Assembly (NCBI GenBank): GCA_013180625.2
Contig: SNVD02010999.1
Span: forward strand, 451,305-515,304
DNA: 64,000 nucleotides
From: Boswellia sacra
Lineage: Eukaryota > Streptophyta > Magnoliopsida > Sapindales > Burseraceae
Direction of reading: 5' to 3'
Positions 12,959 to 24,301 of the stretch are shown in pieces; the stretch's first letter is position 1; each line of letters starts with the position of its first letter. A model generated the notes under the pieces. The model saw only the letters and a list, made by a program, of their open reading frames with translations. It ran no database searches and was not told the origin of the DNA. The translations under genes were made by a program, and so were the position numbers.

Positions 12959-13585
12959 AGACCTTTTCCCCTCTCTTCTCCTATGTGTTTGAAGTTGTTC
13001 CCACCGGGCAGAGGCTCCTCCCTTCAATTTATAAGCAACAAGTTTAACTTGTTTATCTTCTAGGATTTCCATACACTCAAAAAATGTTTCTACAGCTTTA
13101 ATCCAATCCAAGAAATCTTCGATATGTAAATGCCCATTAAAACAAGGAATATCAAATTTCACCTTATACTCATGATTTCTGGAACGTTGGTGTTGTGGGT
13201 GACAGTCAAGCCATGGTTCATAAAAAACCCACTCTTCAATTTCTTCATCTGAATCTGTATCAATTAGATCTCGACACCGAGGTCGCGTATGATTTGCAAA
13301 GAAGTCAGGTGACGCTAGTCGTGCAGCTCGACGGGTTCTCTGTGGAAGTCAAACACCATCAGATGACCCATGATCTTCTTTCTTTCCTCTAATCGGTGGG
13401 GGTCTTCGTTCTTTATTAATGCTGCCACCAACTGCTACCAGGATCCTTTGAACATCAATAGAAAGAGCTTCAAACTTTTGTTCAAGACTAGTGACAGCTG
13501 CCCGTAAGGCCTGCACATCGGGATCTTCATCGCCGTCGTGACGTCTTCCACCATCAATGTTGACCACGACCCTGGGAACTCCAGT

Positions 13586-13597
13586 GCTTTGATACCA
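13586..13597 (-). other. Primer-binding site (initiator tRNA-Met type)
   Basis: Minus strand TGGTATCAAAGC, a few bases after the right LTR. It differs by one base from the usual plant tRNA-Met PBS TGGTATCAGAGC. Confidence 0.65.
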
Positions 13598-13600
13598 CCT

Positions 13601-13886
13601 TGACGTAGAGAGACTTTTGGAGTGAAGGGAACTCTAACTAAATAAGTCCGTAATCCTTCCACGATCAAAAGAATGGAAACAAAACAGAAGCTTTCATTCT
13701 AGGTCTGTCTCCAAAAATGGATAGCTATCTTTTTGTACAACCTTTTGTTCAATACGTAGCATTTTGACTCACAAATAAAAAGAGCAAATAAGAAAAATAA
13801 AGTTCCAACCCAGCAACAACAAGTAAAGACAATAAAATAAAATAAACTCATTGCAATTAAATAATCTTGGCTGGGCTCCTGCATCA
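13601..13886 (-). repeat. Right LTR of inverted-LTR element
   Basis: 286 bp read on the minus strand, TGATGCAGGAGCCC...CTCTACGTCA. The internal PBS lies directly after its CA end, so this is the true 5' LTR of the gag fragment. Confidence 0.85.
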
Positions 13887-15523
13887 GAGAGGAAGGAGTT
13901 TTACATACTTGCCATCCTTTGGGGATAATATATCCATCGTTTTCAAGATCTCTAAGGGCTTTCCTGAAGGACCCTAATAAAGGTGGGTTTATCCTCAGAG
14001 TCTCCAATGCTACTCTCAAGGTGTACTTCATTTTGGCTAGATCATCCCAAGTGAGAAGCTCCCCTGAAGCCTTGCTCCTAGCTGTCTCCTTTTGTTCTAC
14101 AATGTCAAGTGCAATACTGATCCATAAATTCAAACACTAAAAAGGATATCACTACTTAAAGATGGGTAGAGAAAATTGAGAGTAATTGCACATCATCAAT
14201 CCTTGACAGAATGTTTGAAAATTGAATTATTTGCTCACCTTGGATAAGTTTGGCACGAACAGATGGATCACTCGCCAAGAGCCTAACCAAGAACGTAATG
14301 AGTATAGAGGAAGTGTCATGCCCCGCAATCATTATAATTATGGTATTATCAATGATTTCCTCATCAGAATATTACAAATGAATTGTCCTTGCTTTGAATA
14401 AGCAAGGGAGTGATGAAATCCTATTGGGGAAAAGCAGTAATGTCTTGCTCCAATGCAGCTTTCTTTTCCTGTACAAGATGGCTGACTATATTTCTAATTT
14501 TTTCACTTGCTTTGAGGCTACGGTTGAAGCTTGTGAAAGGCAAATTTATAGGCATTGACGCTATCCCATCCATTACATCTTGGAAAAGTTCTACAAGTGC
14601 ATTTCTTGTTGATCCTTGCTCAATTCCAAATATAAGGAAGCTCATTTTGTTGAAGGTGAGAGTCTTCATCAATGGCATTACCTATTTTGTTTTGAAAAAA
14701 AGAGAAAATGCCCAATGTCGTTCAAAGGGAAAAGCAGATTAACATTTAACAGCTAAACCTTTTACAAGTTCATATATTTGTAGAAGATCAAAATTTTAAC
14801 TATGTTGCAGATGTCAATGATCTCAACCAGGCCTAATAATAAATGGCCCTATTAATGTTTCTCTCTTGCTGGTCAGAGTAATAGAAATGAGGCATCTAAT
14901 GAGTGAGTATCAGTGTACCAATGCAACAGTTTATGTATCAGAGCGAGTTTTCTACGGATAGACATTTTCCAAGACTCTCATATTTACGATTTCTATTGCA
15001 TATAAAATCAGTTTGTTGATGAATTTTTTGACATATCGCGACCTTTGCTTGCCATGCCAATGCATCTCTAGATGCTTTATGATTTCTTCATCCATTTTCC
15101 CCACATATTGTTTCAAAACTTACAGGCTTCAAAAATGACACAAGTGCTCCCCTCACACGCTTTTGGTCATCCCCAGTCAACTCAGTTACATTCATCTCAC
15201 CACAAATCCTTCTAATTGATGGTGGCTGCTGATTGGCTGCGTTGCCATCGCAGGTATAGATGAACTTGTTTGCCGTCTGGCCATGAAGGAATACTGTTGG
15301 GGTCCCAAACAGGCTGTTTAGAGATGAGACCGTACTTTCTTATCCTATCTTGAAATCATTTTTCTGTTGTGTTGGTGTGCAGGGCATGTAGCAAGCTGAG
15401 GCTTTGGCCTCTAACAGGTAGCCCCAAGGAGCCTGGCGGAAGCCTTTTTGAAGTTTTCCTTGTCAAGATGCGATAAAGAGGAAGAAGCATAATGATCAAG
15501 ACGAAATATATCGAAGGATTCAT

Positions 15524-16320
15524 GGCTAATTCAGTGGCTAGCTTCTTGTGATATGATGAGATGTCGGAGAATTATGGATGCAATAACAATAGTATACTTG
15601 TCTTTACACATATATTTGCAAGAATAAATGGAAGCTTGCTTTTCTCATCAAAAGAGAAGACAAAAAAGGATTAAGACTTCTATGAACAAGCTTATGTTGT
15701 CATCATTATTTATTTTCTGGGATAAGGCTAGAAATAGAATGGCCATATGACAGTTGTGTTCCTGATGTGGTGCTCTAACCATCCATAAATTATTTGGTAT
15801 AACTGGACATTAACTGAATCTTAACTTTTACTCTTAAAAGATACTGTGTGAAAGGTTCTTGGCAGCTGGTTTGCCCCACATTTCATTGAAAATGGAAAAG
15901 CTTGTTTTACAAATTTTTTGTTACAAGTTACTACAAGAAAATTGATTATCGACTGATAATCAGGAACCGTCTAGTCGATCAGCCATGACGCCTTGGAGAA
16001 GACCTTTAACTTAAAGCACATGAACCATTAAAGAATTTCTAATCAGTTATGTCTCGTATGTGGAGTTTCAAACAGTTACTTACAACCCAAAACTATAAGG
16101 AAAAGCTTAGCTAGCTAGCTTCCGTGAAAAAGATTGCAAATATATACTTTCTCTTCCCTTCAAATGTTGAAAATTTTATTCAATAGAGCAGTAATATTAT
16201 TCTTACATTGCCTGATTCATTTTTCATAGGTATGAATAAGCCAGATGAAGTTGATTGAAACTGAAAAATCCTCCTTGGTGCCTTGGCGGTTAAGTTTTTA
16301 TGTTTGTACTTCAAGACTGA
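15524..16320. other. Intergenic spacer between P450-A and P450-B
   Basis: No gene. Positions 15940-16100 resemble 18880-19030 (shared CATCAGCCATG... phrase), and 16120-16320 resembles 19550-19750, showing that flanks were copied along with the P450 units. Confidence 0.6.
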
Positions 16321-16323
16321 AAA

Positions 16324-18442
16324 CTATTTTGGCTCAACTTCAATTGGTAGTCCCTTCTTGAATGCAGGCACTGGATTTCTGGAGAAACTATCCGTACAAC
16401 TGAGTTTCCATGTAAACTGTGTCACCAAGTAATGTGTCGCAGTTAAAGTTTCAATTTTTGCGAACTCATATCCAGGACAGATCCTTGGTCCTCCTCCAAA
16501 TCCCACAAAGCTATAGGGTGGGATTGATGACTGTTTCTTGAAACGCCTTGGATCAAATCTTGATGGATCAGGAAATATTTGCTCGTCCATGTGAGTCAAG
16601 GTTGCAGCCAGAACGATCTAAATTTTCAATACATTAGGCACAGATTTGTGATATCATTGCACAATAATTCAAGCAGTACAGATGGTACAGCTACAAGGAG
16701 GAAGAGATCATACTTGCCATCCCTTTGGGATAGTGAATCCCTCATATTCAAAATCTCTACGTACCTTCTTGAATGCATGTACCCATAACATGAGGGTACA
16801 TTCTTAATGTTTCCAATGCTACTCTCCAAGTGCACTTTGTTTTGGCCAGGTCATCCCACGTTAGAAGCTCCTCTGCAGGCTTGCTCTTAGCTATCTCCTC
16901 TTGTTCTACAATCTCAAGTATAATTCAATAAGTTTGTTTGGTCATTATTAGTTACTGGGTTTTGGATATTGAATTACTTGTGTAACTTGAAGAATGATGG
17001 CACAAGCAGTTGGATCACTAGCTAAAAGCCTGACCAAGAAGGTAATGAGAATAGAGGATGTGTCATGTCCAGCAATCATCAAAACTATGACATTGTTTAC
17101 AATTTCCTCATCAGATAACATAATTGAATTGTCATTGTTTCGGATAGTGAGAAGCAAATTATCAGATCTTGATGGGGAAAACCTGTTTGATGCTTCAATG
17201 CTTCCCTCCTTTCATGTATGAGGTCCATGATCATTGTTTTAAATTTTGCCCTTGCTTGGAGTCCTCAATGGAAGAATGTAAAAGGCAGATTTATTGGCAT
17301 TGACAGTGAGCCATCAATGATCTGTCGTAGAAGCTTTATGAGGACATCTCTAGTTGCTCCTTGTCCTGTCCCAAAAAAAAAAATGTCATTATGATGAAGG
17401 TGAGAGTCTTCATTGACGGCATCGCCTATGTTGTTACGAAGACATACAGAATTAAAGTAAAATAAAACATATCTTATTAGATTTACAAGACCATAGAGAA
17501 AAAAATATATTGGACGTGCTTTATTTGTGTATCTTTCTAATGTCATTTCTGAAGTTTCCTTTAGAAGTCACAGGTTTATCAATGAAGAAACTTAATTACT
17601 TATTTTGATTCATGTGATGGCATCTACGAACAATCCTCCCTGTTCTTTTCTGTATTAGGCTGCTTGAGGATGTGAACAGTGTTGTTGAGTAACCCACTAC
17701 ACACAAACTTGCTAGAAATGGACCTATGATAACCCAAGAAGAGGCAAAGTCCCCTAAGAACAAAATTATTATGACTAGGCTTTCATGCGACATGATTGAA
17801 TAACAACATTTTCCAACCATCTAAGCTTATAGGAAATTATTGTTTAACAGCGCATATGAATCATTAAAAATCAATGCTAATAATATTTCATAATTATAAA
17901 AATGTTTCTAAATTGCTCTGCATATGTTAACTATTTCAAATTTTGACACACCGTGATTGTTTGCTTGCCGTGCCAGTGCATCTCCAGGTGCCTTCTGATT
18001 TCTTCATCCATTTTCCCAACATATTGCTTCAGAACTTCTGGCTTCAGAAATGACATGAGCACTCCACTGACACGCTTGTGTTCGTCTCCATTCAACTCCA
18101 AAATGTTCCTTTCTCCACAAATCATTCTAAAGGATGGTGGTTGCTGAGGGCCAAGAGTATCACCATCGCAAGAGGAGACAAACTTGCTTGCAGCCTGCCC
18201 ATGGAGAAATACTGTTGGGTTTCCAAAAAGACTCAGCTTATAAATCGGACCATATTTTCTTAATCTCTCTTGAAACCATTGTTCTATTGTGTCAGTGTGC
18301 ATGGCATGAAGAAATTTGAGGCTGTGGCCTATGATAGGTAAACCCAAAGAACCCGGAGGAAGATTTTTGAAGTTCTCCTAGCCAGGATAAAATAAAGAGG
18401 AAGAAGGAACCGAAGTAAGGTGAAATAAATTGCAAGATTCAT
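16324..18442 (-). pseudogene. Cytochrome P450 (CYP716-like) pseudogene B
   Basis: Exons: 1 at 18442-17952, 2 at 17425 to about 16998, 3 at about 16905-16715, 4 at 16617-16324. Exon 4 is open and keeps a normal heme loop (FGGGPRICPG) and FDPRRF. Lesions: exon 1 is 491 nt, one base shorter than the intact copy, shifting frame just before the PPGSLGLP hinge. Exon 2 carries an 11-base homopolymer (17373-17383) with a shifted frame and a stop after PFTFFH. The exon 2 donor has lost a G (CAAGTTAC). Exon 3 has a 4-nt insertion after MYPHVMG, leading to a stop. Several independent lesions make this a clear pseudogene, although less decayed than copy A. Confidence 0.87.
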
Positions 18443-19090
18443 AGCTTGAATGATGACTAAGGTGGAAGAAGAAATAAGAAGAATTAAGGGATTTATGACA
18501 GGAAAATTTCCTGAGCAAGATTGTGTAATTTCTGTTCTGTTCTCTTTATAGGCACTTAAAAAACACAAGTAGTATAGTTTTATTGATTAGAAGCAGTCTT
18601 GTGCTTTTTTTTGTCTGGATTTGTAGTCCCAATTCACAGACAATGGAGGTTGAAATTTTCATGAATCCATGATATCAAAGAACATGAAAGTGTTTGGACT
18701 ATCGCTGACGTACAAGAGAGGTCATTTTCTAGCGTCGGTAAGCGATATTTGTAACGAGCTACTCTCTAAGTGGAAGCATTGAGTTGTAATATGCTGAAAG
18801 TCTAGTTTTATCTGAATGGTCTCGATAGTGTCAAACAATTATTAAAAAATCATTTTTTTTCAATTTGCTAATAGAAGATTATCAAATAATAATCTTAGAA
18901 CCACAAAAGCTGTTCATCAGCCATGGTGTCTGGGATTAGACCTGGTAAAACTTACTGTTCTATCTTTAAGTTTTTTAGTGCAATAATAGGTTAACTTCAC
19001 ACACATAACCCAAAGCCAATAGAACAGTTCCTTTAAAAAAAAATTATTAAGGTGATACTCAAACACCCAAGTGGAATTTAACTCTTAATT
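18443..19090. other. Intergenic spacer, P450-B to relic
   Basis: No coding sequence. 18880-19030 is a diverged copy of the spacer at 15940-16100. Confidence 0.55.
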
Positions 19091-19380
19091 AGTTCATAGT
19101 TTTGTTGGAGGAAACAAATCCCAATGGAACTTAAATTATGCAAGTACATTAGTAAGAATAGTTTCAAAGTGTCCTAAACAAAATAAATTGCATAGCTGAC
19201 CTCCATGAATGAGTAGTCTATACTAGCCCTTCGATTAAACTGTTAAAAATTTATTAAATTACTAATATAGGCTTCAATTACAGGTAATTTGATCGGTACT
19301 TAATTGATATAATCCATTTATCATTGAGGGGCTGGGAAACAAGAGTAGAGTTAATGTGGCTCGAGTAGAGATTGGTAACA

Positions 19381-19550
19381 AGAGTTTTTTGGATTCTTTA
19401 ATTCAATTCTTGTGAACTTATTTCCAAAACAAATTTTTGGTCTTCTAGATGGAATAAAACTGTAGGGTGGCGCCAGTGCAGTGCCTGATTCTCAAAACAT
19501 GTGGGATCAAACTCTGATCGATTTGGGTAGCCCAAATTACCAGGAAGTTT
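19381..19550 (-). pseudogene. P450 exon 4 relic
   Basis: Degraded copy of the heme-loop part of exon 4, aligned with 24440-24620 of the intact gene. It shares the TTCTCAAAAC.TGT.GGATCAAA phrase and the CCCAAATTACC.GGAAGTT intron-exon junction. Its left flank 19090-19380 also matches 24040-24300. The rest of the gene is gone. It is evidence of a fifth, mostly deleted array unit derived from the D type rather than from B or C. Confidence 0.75.
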
Positions 19551-19762
19551 AAAAAGATACATAAATACTGGCTATTCCCTTCAAAGGTTGAAGAATTTAT
19601 TCAATAAAGAGCTATGCTGTTGTTACATGACCAGAATCATTTTTCATAAAATACGAAGAAAGCTAGAATGAAGTTTATTAAACTGACAAATAATCCTTGT
19701 TGCCTTGTTAGTCAAGTATTTATGCTTGTACTATTAAGACTAAAACTATTTTGGCTCAATTT

Positions 19763-20660
19763 CTATCGGTAGTACTTCTTCTTGAATGCAAGAACTAGAT
19801 TTCTAAAGAAACTATCTACACAACTGAGTCTCCGTGTAAATCGAGTCACCAAGTAATGTATGGTAGTTAGAGTTTCAATTCTTGCAAACTCATATCCAGG
19901 ACAAATCCTTGCTCCTCCTCCAAATGCCACAAAGCTGAAAGGTGGGATTGGTGACTGTTTCTCGAAACATGTTGGATCAAATCTTGATGGATCAAGGAAT
20001 ATTTGCTCGTCCATTTGTGTCAAGGTTGGAGCCAGAAAGATCTATATTTTCCGAATATGCATATTAGTAATAGATTCTACAATAAGTTAAGCAATACAGA
20101 TGATGGGGTGGTTACAACAGGAGGAAGAATTCTTACTTGCCATCCCTTTGGGATAGTGAATCCCTCGTATTCGAAATCTTTAAGTACCTTCTTGAAGTTA
20201 CCTATCACAGGAGGGTACATTCTTAAAGTTTCCAATGCTACTCTCCAAGTGTACTTCATTTCGGCCAGGTCATCCCACGTGAGAAGCTCCCCTGAAGCTT
20301 TGCTCTTAGCTATCTCCTCTTGTTCTACAATCTCAAGTATAATTCAGTAAGTATGTTTGGTGATTATTACTTATTGGGTACTGGATATTGAATTATTTGC
20401 ATACCTTGGAGAATGATGGCATAAACAGTTGGATCACTAGCTAATATCCTGACCAAAAAGGTAATGAGAATAGAGGATGTGTCATGTCCAGCAATCATAA
20501 AAACTATGACATTGTTTACAATTTCCTCATTAGATAACATAATTGAATTGTCACTGTTGCGGATATTGTGCAAGCAAGTTATCGGATCTTGGTGAGGAAA
20601 ATCTGTTTGATGCTTCAATGCTGCCCTCCTTTCATGTATAAGATCTATGATCATTTTACT
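19763..20660 (-). pseudogene. Cytochrome P450 (CYP716-like) C, 5'-truncated
   Basis: Exon 4 19763-20041, exon 3 20137-20324 and the 3' part of exon 2 (20405 to about 20660) are open with GT/AG sites. They keep AGHDTSS (I-helix), ETLR (K-helix) and FGGGARICPG. Exon 1 and the first half of exon 2 are missing: similarity stops at about 20660, where a Copia LTR begins (20663). A one-base deletion near the end changes the last residues to KKKYYR and ends the protein early. FDPTCF has Cys in place of the conserved Arg of the PERF motif. Most lesions are at the two ends, so this copy was probably disabled recently, by the insertion. Confidence 0.83.
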
Positions 20661-20662
20661 AA

Positions 20663-22884
20663 TGTGAAGAAACCTGGAGATAATTTGTGGTTAGAGTAGG
20701 TTGTTTTGAAGCAGAAAATCTAGAAATTTTATGTGCTCTCATGCAGGCATACAAACTGTATTTAAGTTCAAAAACATAAACAAGAACACAACAGAATTTA
20801 CGTGGTTCGATCCATGATCTACTCCATGGGAGGGATAGGAAATGGATGCACTAGAGAGAATTCAGATTACACACTTTCCTCACTGCACTCTTAGCTTAGA
20901 ACCACTCTAAGCTCTCTGTTTTTGCTTCTAAAACACTGAGTTTTCTTTACTAAGTTTTTATACAACTTACATGACCTGCATGTCCTACATTTACTGCACA
21001 TCAGAATTAATAGCCTTTTTAAGTGGCTGATTATAAGTGAGAATATAGCAACCAGCAAACAGACATCAAGACGGCTATAGACAGACAGCGAAAAAAAAAA
21101 CAGCATGTTGCTGATTGAGATGCAATGGCTTGAGTCACAATCGCATCAATTCTCCACGTTAACTCAAGCTTAGTGCATTCTCCCTCCAATTCTCCAATTA
21201 TGCCTTGGTGACTCTAATTAGGCTCAAACAGAGCCTGAATTTTTCTGTTGGAAGAGGTTTGGTTAACATGTCAGCTGGGTTTCTTACAGTAGGAATTTTC
21301 TTCACTGCAATGATTCCTTTTTCTGCAATTTCCTTCACAAAATGATATTTGACATCTATGTGCTTTGCTCTACCATGATGAACTTGATTCTTGATCAAAT
21401 GGATGATACTTTGATTATCACAATGGAGTATAAAACTGTCTTGATCAACACCTAACTCCATATTCAATCCTTTAAGCCATAAGCCTTTTTTGATTGCCTC
21501 TATAGCTGCAATATATTCAGCTTCAGTTGTTGAAAGAGTAACCATGCTTTGCAGCCCTGCTCTCCAACTAGTTGCTTTTCCCCAAATTGTGAACACATAA
21601 CATGTGATTGATCTTCTATTATCCTTGTCTCTAGTAGAATCTGAGTCTACAAATCCTTCCAAAACTCCACCTGAATCATGACCTTTTTCATAACATAATC
21701 CAAGAGAAGTTGAACCTCTTAGATATCTTAGTATCCACTTGGCAGCATCCAAATGAATTCTTCCAGGATTACTCATATATCTAAAAACCATGCTTACTGA
21801 ATATGCAAGGTCAGGTCTAGTGCAAACCATTGCATACATTAAAGAACCAACTAAGCTTGCATATGGTATAGAAACCATTTCCTCCTTCTCCTTTTCGGTT
21901 TTGGGACAATCTACTGCAGAAATTTTGATTTGTTCACCCATGGGAGTGGAAACCATCATTGCGTTGTTCATGTTGACCAGTAATTTTTCTATGTAATCTT
22001 TCTAACTCAACCATAATTTATTCTTGGATCTGTCCCAAATTATCCGTATGCCAAGAATCTTCTTTGCATCTCAATATCCTTCATATCAAAATCAGATTTT
22101 AGTAAATGCTTTAACTTGTTAATACTTTGCTTGTTCTTTCCTATCAACAACATGTCATCAACATATAACAATAAATAGAGATAATCACCAATGCAGAATT
22201 TTTGATGGTATACAAATTATGAAATTGACTTGTCTTTAGTCCATTTTCAAACATGTAACTATCAAACCTTTTATACCATTGTCTGGGGGCTTGTTTCAGC
22301 CCATAGAGTGATTTTTTCAGCAAACACACATGATTTTCTTTGCCTTTAACTTCAAAGCCTTCAGGTTGCTGCATCAGAATTTTTTCTTCAATGTTTCCAC
22401 GCAAGAAAGCCATTTTCACATCCATTTTTCTATTTCCAGGTCTTCTTGAGCTACCATTGCCAATAGAAGACGAATGGATGTATATCTCACTATAAGAGAA
22501 TATATTTCTTGATAATCAATACCCTTTACTTGAGAATAACGCTTAGCTATAAGTCTAGCTTTGAATTTTTCAGGTTGTACTCCATCAATACCTGATTTTT
22601 TTCTTAAAAATCCATTTGTAGCCTATCACTTTAATTCCCTTTGGCTTTGGAATTAATTCCCAGGTCTAATTTTTTATTAAAGAACTCATTTCTTCCCTCA
22701 TTGCAGCTATCCAATGCTTTGAATTCTTTCCTGTCACAACATCAATGTAATTTGTGGGTTCTTGCTCAAGTTCTTCTCCTACTTGTAAAGCATAGGCAAC
22801 AACATCAGCTTGAGCATACCTCTTAGGAGCTTTTATTTCTCTTTTAGCTCTATCTCTACTAAGCAAATATAAAATATTAGTCAT
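20663..22884 (-). mobile_element. Ty1/Copia retrotransposon fragment (3' half)
   Basis: Minus-strand remnant in P450-C. 20663-21148 is an LTR (TG...CA, 486 bp), preceded on the minus strand by a purine tract AACGTGGAGAAT. 21198-21971 encodes the end of RT and a full RNase H: GSLMYAMVCTRPDLAYSV, then LSTTEAEYIAA, CDNQSIIHL and the terminal ADMLTKPLP motif. 22144-22425 encodes RT core ([26 protein letters not shown]). 22666-22865 encodes the segment before RT. The frame is broken between these blocks. gag, protease, integrase and the 5' LTR are absent. Confidence 0.85.
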
Positions 22885-23845
22885 TGACGGCGATACGTAA
22901 TGGGTGACCAGGCCACTCAGATATACCACCAACGACGATACGTAACGGGTGGTATACTCCACAAAAATGGAATAATAATAAGTAAACATGTCATTGACAG
23001 TGACACATAACAGATGACATGTTTTGATTATGTCAAATGATAAGTCCTACCATGAGTGAAAATGTGATGTCCTAAAAATTATGTTCTCAATGTGTTTTGA
23101 GATATGTGGGATAAGGCATGTCTGTTATGAGCAAAGAACATGGCTCACTTTTGGTGGGTAGGCAGAGATATTGCATCGGAGCGCCATGTGAGGTGCACAG
23201 GAGTGCACCCTTTGCCAACTTAAAACTTCTAGACAGAAACATTGCGTTGGCATACAGCATGTATGGCGCAGGAGCGCAAATTGTGGGTTGTAACTTTTGG
23301 TTTAGGCATAAAGTTGGTGCCGGGCGCGACATGAATGGTATAGGAGTGCCAACCCTTTTGTTGAAAATGTGTTTAAGACAGAAATTTGGCGCAGTCACAC
23401 CGAGTCCCTTGTGCAGGAGCACGACCCTCAATGTTTGTAAGTACTTGTTTAGCTTAAGGAGTGAATATGTTATTTGTGAATCAAGAAACAGGTTGAATGT
23501 CATGGTTTATCATTAGTTTCTCTGCATAATGTGTTATTGTTGCTTATGTTTAACTGCTTACTGAGTTTTATACTCACTAATCTATTGTGTACCTCAGGTG
23601 AGTGTTAGATTGCAGGATGTAGGAGAACTTTTGGCATAGCGACAACGGAGTTCCCTTGACAACCATTGGTCCACTGTATAACCCCAATTTTTGTGTGTGG
23701 ATAATTGTTTTTGGTTCTGTTTGGTCATTAGTGTATATAACATGACCTGATGGTTAATAATTAGCAAAAAAAAAAAAATTTCAGTATTCCCTTCTGCATG
23801 GTCGTTAGAGTCGCATTCTGTATCCTTAAGTTATGAGGTGTGACA
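22885..23845 (-). mobile_element. Solo LTR (Ty3/gypsy-like) in the Copia fragment
   Basis: Read on the minus strand the block starts TGTCACACCTCATAAC and ends GCCGTCA. It is flanked by ATGA (TCAT on the plus strand, 22881-22884 and 23846-23849). The start and the phrase GAGTATAAAACTCAGTAAGC are typical of Del/Tekay-type LTRs. Near its 3' end are three short imperfect palindromes around GATACGTAA and ACACATAA (22885-23020). No internal coding region is present. The TSD is only 4 bp, so the exact ends are uncertain. Confidence 0.55.
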
Positions 23846-23849
23846 TCAT

Positions 23850-24301
23850 ATGCCTATATAAAATGGATCTGCACCCCCCGAGAACGTAAACTTTTTGGAA
23901 CTTCTTAACCAAAGAAATACGACTTTTGCATGAGCGGAGGTTACTTCTCAATCTCATCCTCTCACATCTCATTCTCAATTTCTTACGGTTATATTTCCCT
24001 TGTCTGTATACATTTCACTAAAAGATTCCTCTTTTTGTCGGAGGAGACAAATCCAAATTGAAGCTCAAACTATGCTAGTTGACTCAGTAATAATAGTTTC
24101 AAGTTTCCTAGAACAAAAAAAAAAAAAAAAAGAAATTGCTTGACTGATTTCCATGAACGAGTAGTGTACACTAGCCCTTCTATTAACCTGTTGAAAATTT
24201 TATTTGATAACTAATGTAGGCTTCTAGCACAGGTAATTTGATCGGTACTTGATTGATTAATTTTTCATTGAGGGGAAAGAAAGAATAGAGCCAATGTGGA
24301 C
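23850..24301. other. Spacer right of the solo LTR, 3' flank of P450-D
   Basis: 23850-24000 holds a TATATAAAA stretch and GC-poor DNA of unclear origin. 24040-24300 is the 3' flank of P450-D and is duplicated at 19090-19380. No gene seen. Confidence 0.5.

Larger units (their letters stand above)
12674..13886. mobile_element. LTR element with inverted LTRs, in P450-A intron 3
   Basis: A 1213-bp element flanked by a perfect 5-bp TSD GAGAG (12669-12673 and 13887-13891). Both outer ends are LTR starts: TGATGCAGGAGC at the left and its reverse complement at the right. The two about 285-bp LTRs face opposite ways. Between them, on the minus strand, lie a PBS-like site and about 640 bp of degenerate Ty3/gypsy gag. 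Recognisable gag segments are MVNIDGGRRHDGDEDP (from 13567) and FDIPCFNGHLHIEDFLDWIK (from 13159). The gag runs directly into the left LTR. A normal element would have direct LTRs. Confidence 0.85.
12253..15523 (-). pseudogene. Cytochrome P450 (CYP716-like) pseudogene A
   Basis: Four-exon P450 relic in the same order as the intact gene at 24302-26147: exon 1 from ATG 15523 to about 15026; exon 2 about 14670-14245; exon 3 about 14112-13908; exon 4 about 12570-12253. Lesions seen: exon 1 carries stops and frameshifts after the PPGSLGLP hinge, and its donor reads AT instead of GT. Exon 2 has a stop after AFPQ and is frame-shifted before the AGHDTSS I-helix. The start of exon 4 has TAA just before the conserved THMD. 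The heme-binding loop reads FGGGPENCPG, losing the conserved Arg. A 1.2-kb inverted-LTR element sits in intron 3. The loss of function is well supported; the subfamily is inferred from similarity within the array. Confidence 0.85.

Noticed and set aside
12674..13886. Foldback/MULE-type DNA transposon
   Set aside because: A 5-bp TSD, TG ends, a tRNA-Met PBS and gypsy gag mark it as an LTR-derived element.
14410..14742. Plus-strand ORF 14410-14742
   Set aside because: Antisense shadow of P450-A exon 2.
18329..18568. ORF 18329-18568 as an independent gene
   Set aside because: It is the shifted frame of P450-B exon 1.
23087..23516. 132-138 codon ORFs on both strands
   Set aside because: Lie in the solo LTR with no domain; mirror-image frames in low-complexity LTR DNA.
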